Source: Trachythela sp. YZ-2020 (Eukaryota; Cnidaria; Anthozoa; Malacalcyonacea; Clavulariidae). Taken from it: a DNA stretch of 64,000 nucleotides. Below the pieces are notes generated by a model that ran no database searches, was not told the origin of the DNA, and worked only from the letters and a program-made list of their open reading frames with translations. The stretch spans positions 124,001 through 188,000 of the forward strand of contig JADLSH010000091.1 in the NCBI GenBank assembly GCA_016169945.1, written 5' to 3'. Position numbers and translations under genes: made by a program. Positions 62,086 through 64,000 of the stretch are shown piece by piece (within the stretch, counting starts at the first letter, position 1; each line of letters opens with the position of its first letter).

Positions 62086-64000
62086 GTATGTTATACGCCG
62101 AAATGACAAGAGAGTAGAGCATAAAACAATGTATAATTTTATAATTTTATCATCACAAATACACGAAATAAAAAAGATTGCCTCTTAAACTTCGGCATTG
62201 TTTATAAATTTCGACGCCATTTTGAGAAAATCAATAAAAAAGCCAATAGTAATGTAATTAGCCAATGAAATTGCTTATCGCAGGTGAACATCAAAAGTAA
62301 ACATCAAATCTAGCAGGTAAGCATCAATTCATTCCAGCAGTCCGTCGACCAATCAAAACAGTTCTTATATCTCATTTATGGGACAATAAGCTATACCTTT
62401 TATAATGTATCTGCCGGTTGAGAAACTATACGAGTAAAAAAATTCTAAATTCAACTGTTAATGCTGCAGCTATAAAATTGATGCAATGCTTATTTAAAGA
62501 AATTTAAGCAAAACTTACTGAATTTCAAACATCGTTTTCTCTTTGGCGTATACCATCTAAAATTTCTTTAAATTTAATTTAGTATTGCATACTAAATTTT
62601 ATAGATTTTATACACAAAACATACTTTTTAAGCTTGTCAGTGTCGATTGAGAAACGTATATCGAATATTAAAATTTTTGAAATGAGGTCATGTATAAACC
62701 TTTTTACGACAATAGTAGGTTCTGAGCGCGTTTTACGTAATACACAAAAATTTTCTCTTAAATTTATTATCTATAGCATAGTCAATCAAGATACGGTCGG
62801 GAAACTCGGCCTCTGAAGACGTTGTTCGATCTTTTTGTTCATGTTTATGCAAGCTTGTGCACGGTGAAGACAATGTCAATAAATTTTTGGCATAATAAAG
62901 CAATCATCCAATATATTGTATCGCCTCGCCGAATCACTCAACCACATACTGTCGAGACTCCGTTTATACTAGAGCAAAAGATTCCGGATTAGCAAGAGTT
63001 ACCGGATTTGAGTATTTAGACGTTAAACCGTTTACACTAAAACAGCATGGAGATAGGTTTTGGGATACGAGCGTTCACGCTACATTCACCACAAACAAAA
63101 AATTTCTATAAATTCGGTTTTCGGATTAGTGTAAAGTAAATATTCTCTGTTAATAAATTTACCAAACGCTCAAAATAGAATGCGGAATCTTTCGTTCTAC
63201 CCTTGATAATGAAATAAGCAACAGTACAGCATACTTTACTTTCGAGAAAAAGTCAAAAGCTTTCTTCTTAGAATGTACTAACTAAGTGCAATTATGCATA
63301 ATTAAGCAATTATGCAATTTATGCATAATATTAGAAAATTAATAATTATCTTTATATATATATATATATATATATTGCATGAGAGTGCTATAGTTACTTA
63401 AATTCTTTTGATATTTCATCTATATGTAGATAATTTACCAATATCACTTGTAAATAACTATTTAATAGTAAATATTCTATTCGATACATCTCAATTATCT
63501 TTTAATTTTTCCATAAATATTTGTTAACTAGGGGCCTTAAATATAAAAGCCTGAAAGGGTTTCCAAAAGGCTCCTAGCCCTAAGTATTATACTTTTATAT
63601 AAATTACTGTAAATAATGCTAATTGAATTGCTTTTGGGCAAAAAAAAAGAAGATAGTGTAAACGGGGTCTCAGTGATTCGATTCCCACGGCAATGAAGCG
63701 ATTTTTCAGCTTGCCAGGTGTGGATCCACTCATATTAGCATCATCTAATAGTCCCGCAATCATTAGACTTAGATTGGGTAAATTGAGAGCGAGAGAGAGA
63801 GAGAGAAAGAGAGAGAAAGAGGGTTTATTGGTTTTGCCAAAAGCTAGCAAAGAGAAATGAAGTAAATGAACGCGAATTTTGAGGCCAAATTTATTCCGTA
63901 CTCACGTGTTTCTTAGCTATGAAAGGGGAGGTCGAACGGGGGTAATGGAGAGGAAGGGGGCCTGAAAAGAGAGGGGGGATTATCAGGAAGAAAGAGGCTC
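62086..64000. other. Intron 1 of gene D, homologous to gene C intron 1
   Basis: Follows 44962-47560 with the gene C-only MITE (45426-45576) and neighbouring sequence missing, an inverted piece at 62121-62190, M2 copy 3 (to 62389), M4 (62956-63671) and the GA microsatellite. No exon. Confidence 0.75.

Overview
This is eukaryotic, intron-rich, AT-rich animal DNA, most likely from a cnidarian and probably an anthozoan. That placement rests on the repeated C-terminal di-cysteine (galaxin-type) module and is an inference. Genes are split into small exons with clear GT/AG borders. Most of the rest is transposon-derived: hairpin MITEs, tRNA-derived SINEs, decayed LINEs and hAT/mariner/pogo-type elements. 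I joined exons by hand from splice sites, codon phase and domain continuity.

Left part (1-11.1 kb): two conserved housekeeping genes lie tail to tail. The last codons of a PTP4A/PRL phosphatase (+ strand, CCVQ prenylation tail) end at 103. A complete nine-exon PSMF1 gene (proteasome inhibitor PI31) runs on the minus strand from 11122 to 1474. Its first exon is copied in inverted orientation at 11703-11846, with a near-perfect palindrome between the two copies.

Right part (17-64 kb): a head-to-tail array of four paralogous genes on the + strand, A 17067-24459, B 33302-42874, C 44886-54975 and D from 62010 (first exon only; the gene leaves the window). Each encodes a secreted protein: signal peptide, short acidic linker, one VWA domain split by a phase-0 intron, two or three HYR-like modules of one exon each, and a terminal cysteine-rich galaxin-like module. 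The other introns are phase 1, so the modules can be duplicated or swapped without breaking the frame. The copies show this: B has three HYR-like exons and a duplicated linker exon, and C looks like a recombinant of a C/D-type 5' half and an A/B-type 3' half. Each gene has a TATAAAA box 90-140 bases upstream of its ATG.

The promoter regions contain a sequence block that also forms the ends of a long inverted-repeat element seen as separate copies nearby (12.4-14.4 kb, 27.2-29.2 kb, fragments elsewhere), so the array promoters may be transposon-derived or were spread with it. A/B and C/D are separate duplication pairs. Comparing them gives empty sites that date several insertions, including a TA-flanked pogo-like element and hAT-type elements with perfect 8-bp target duplications. 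The array is the most interesting system here: a local, exon-shuffling family of secreted VWA/HYR/galaxin proteins. Its function (extracellular matrix, skeleton, capsule or recognition) cannot be told from sequence alone.
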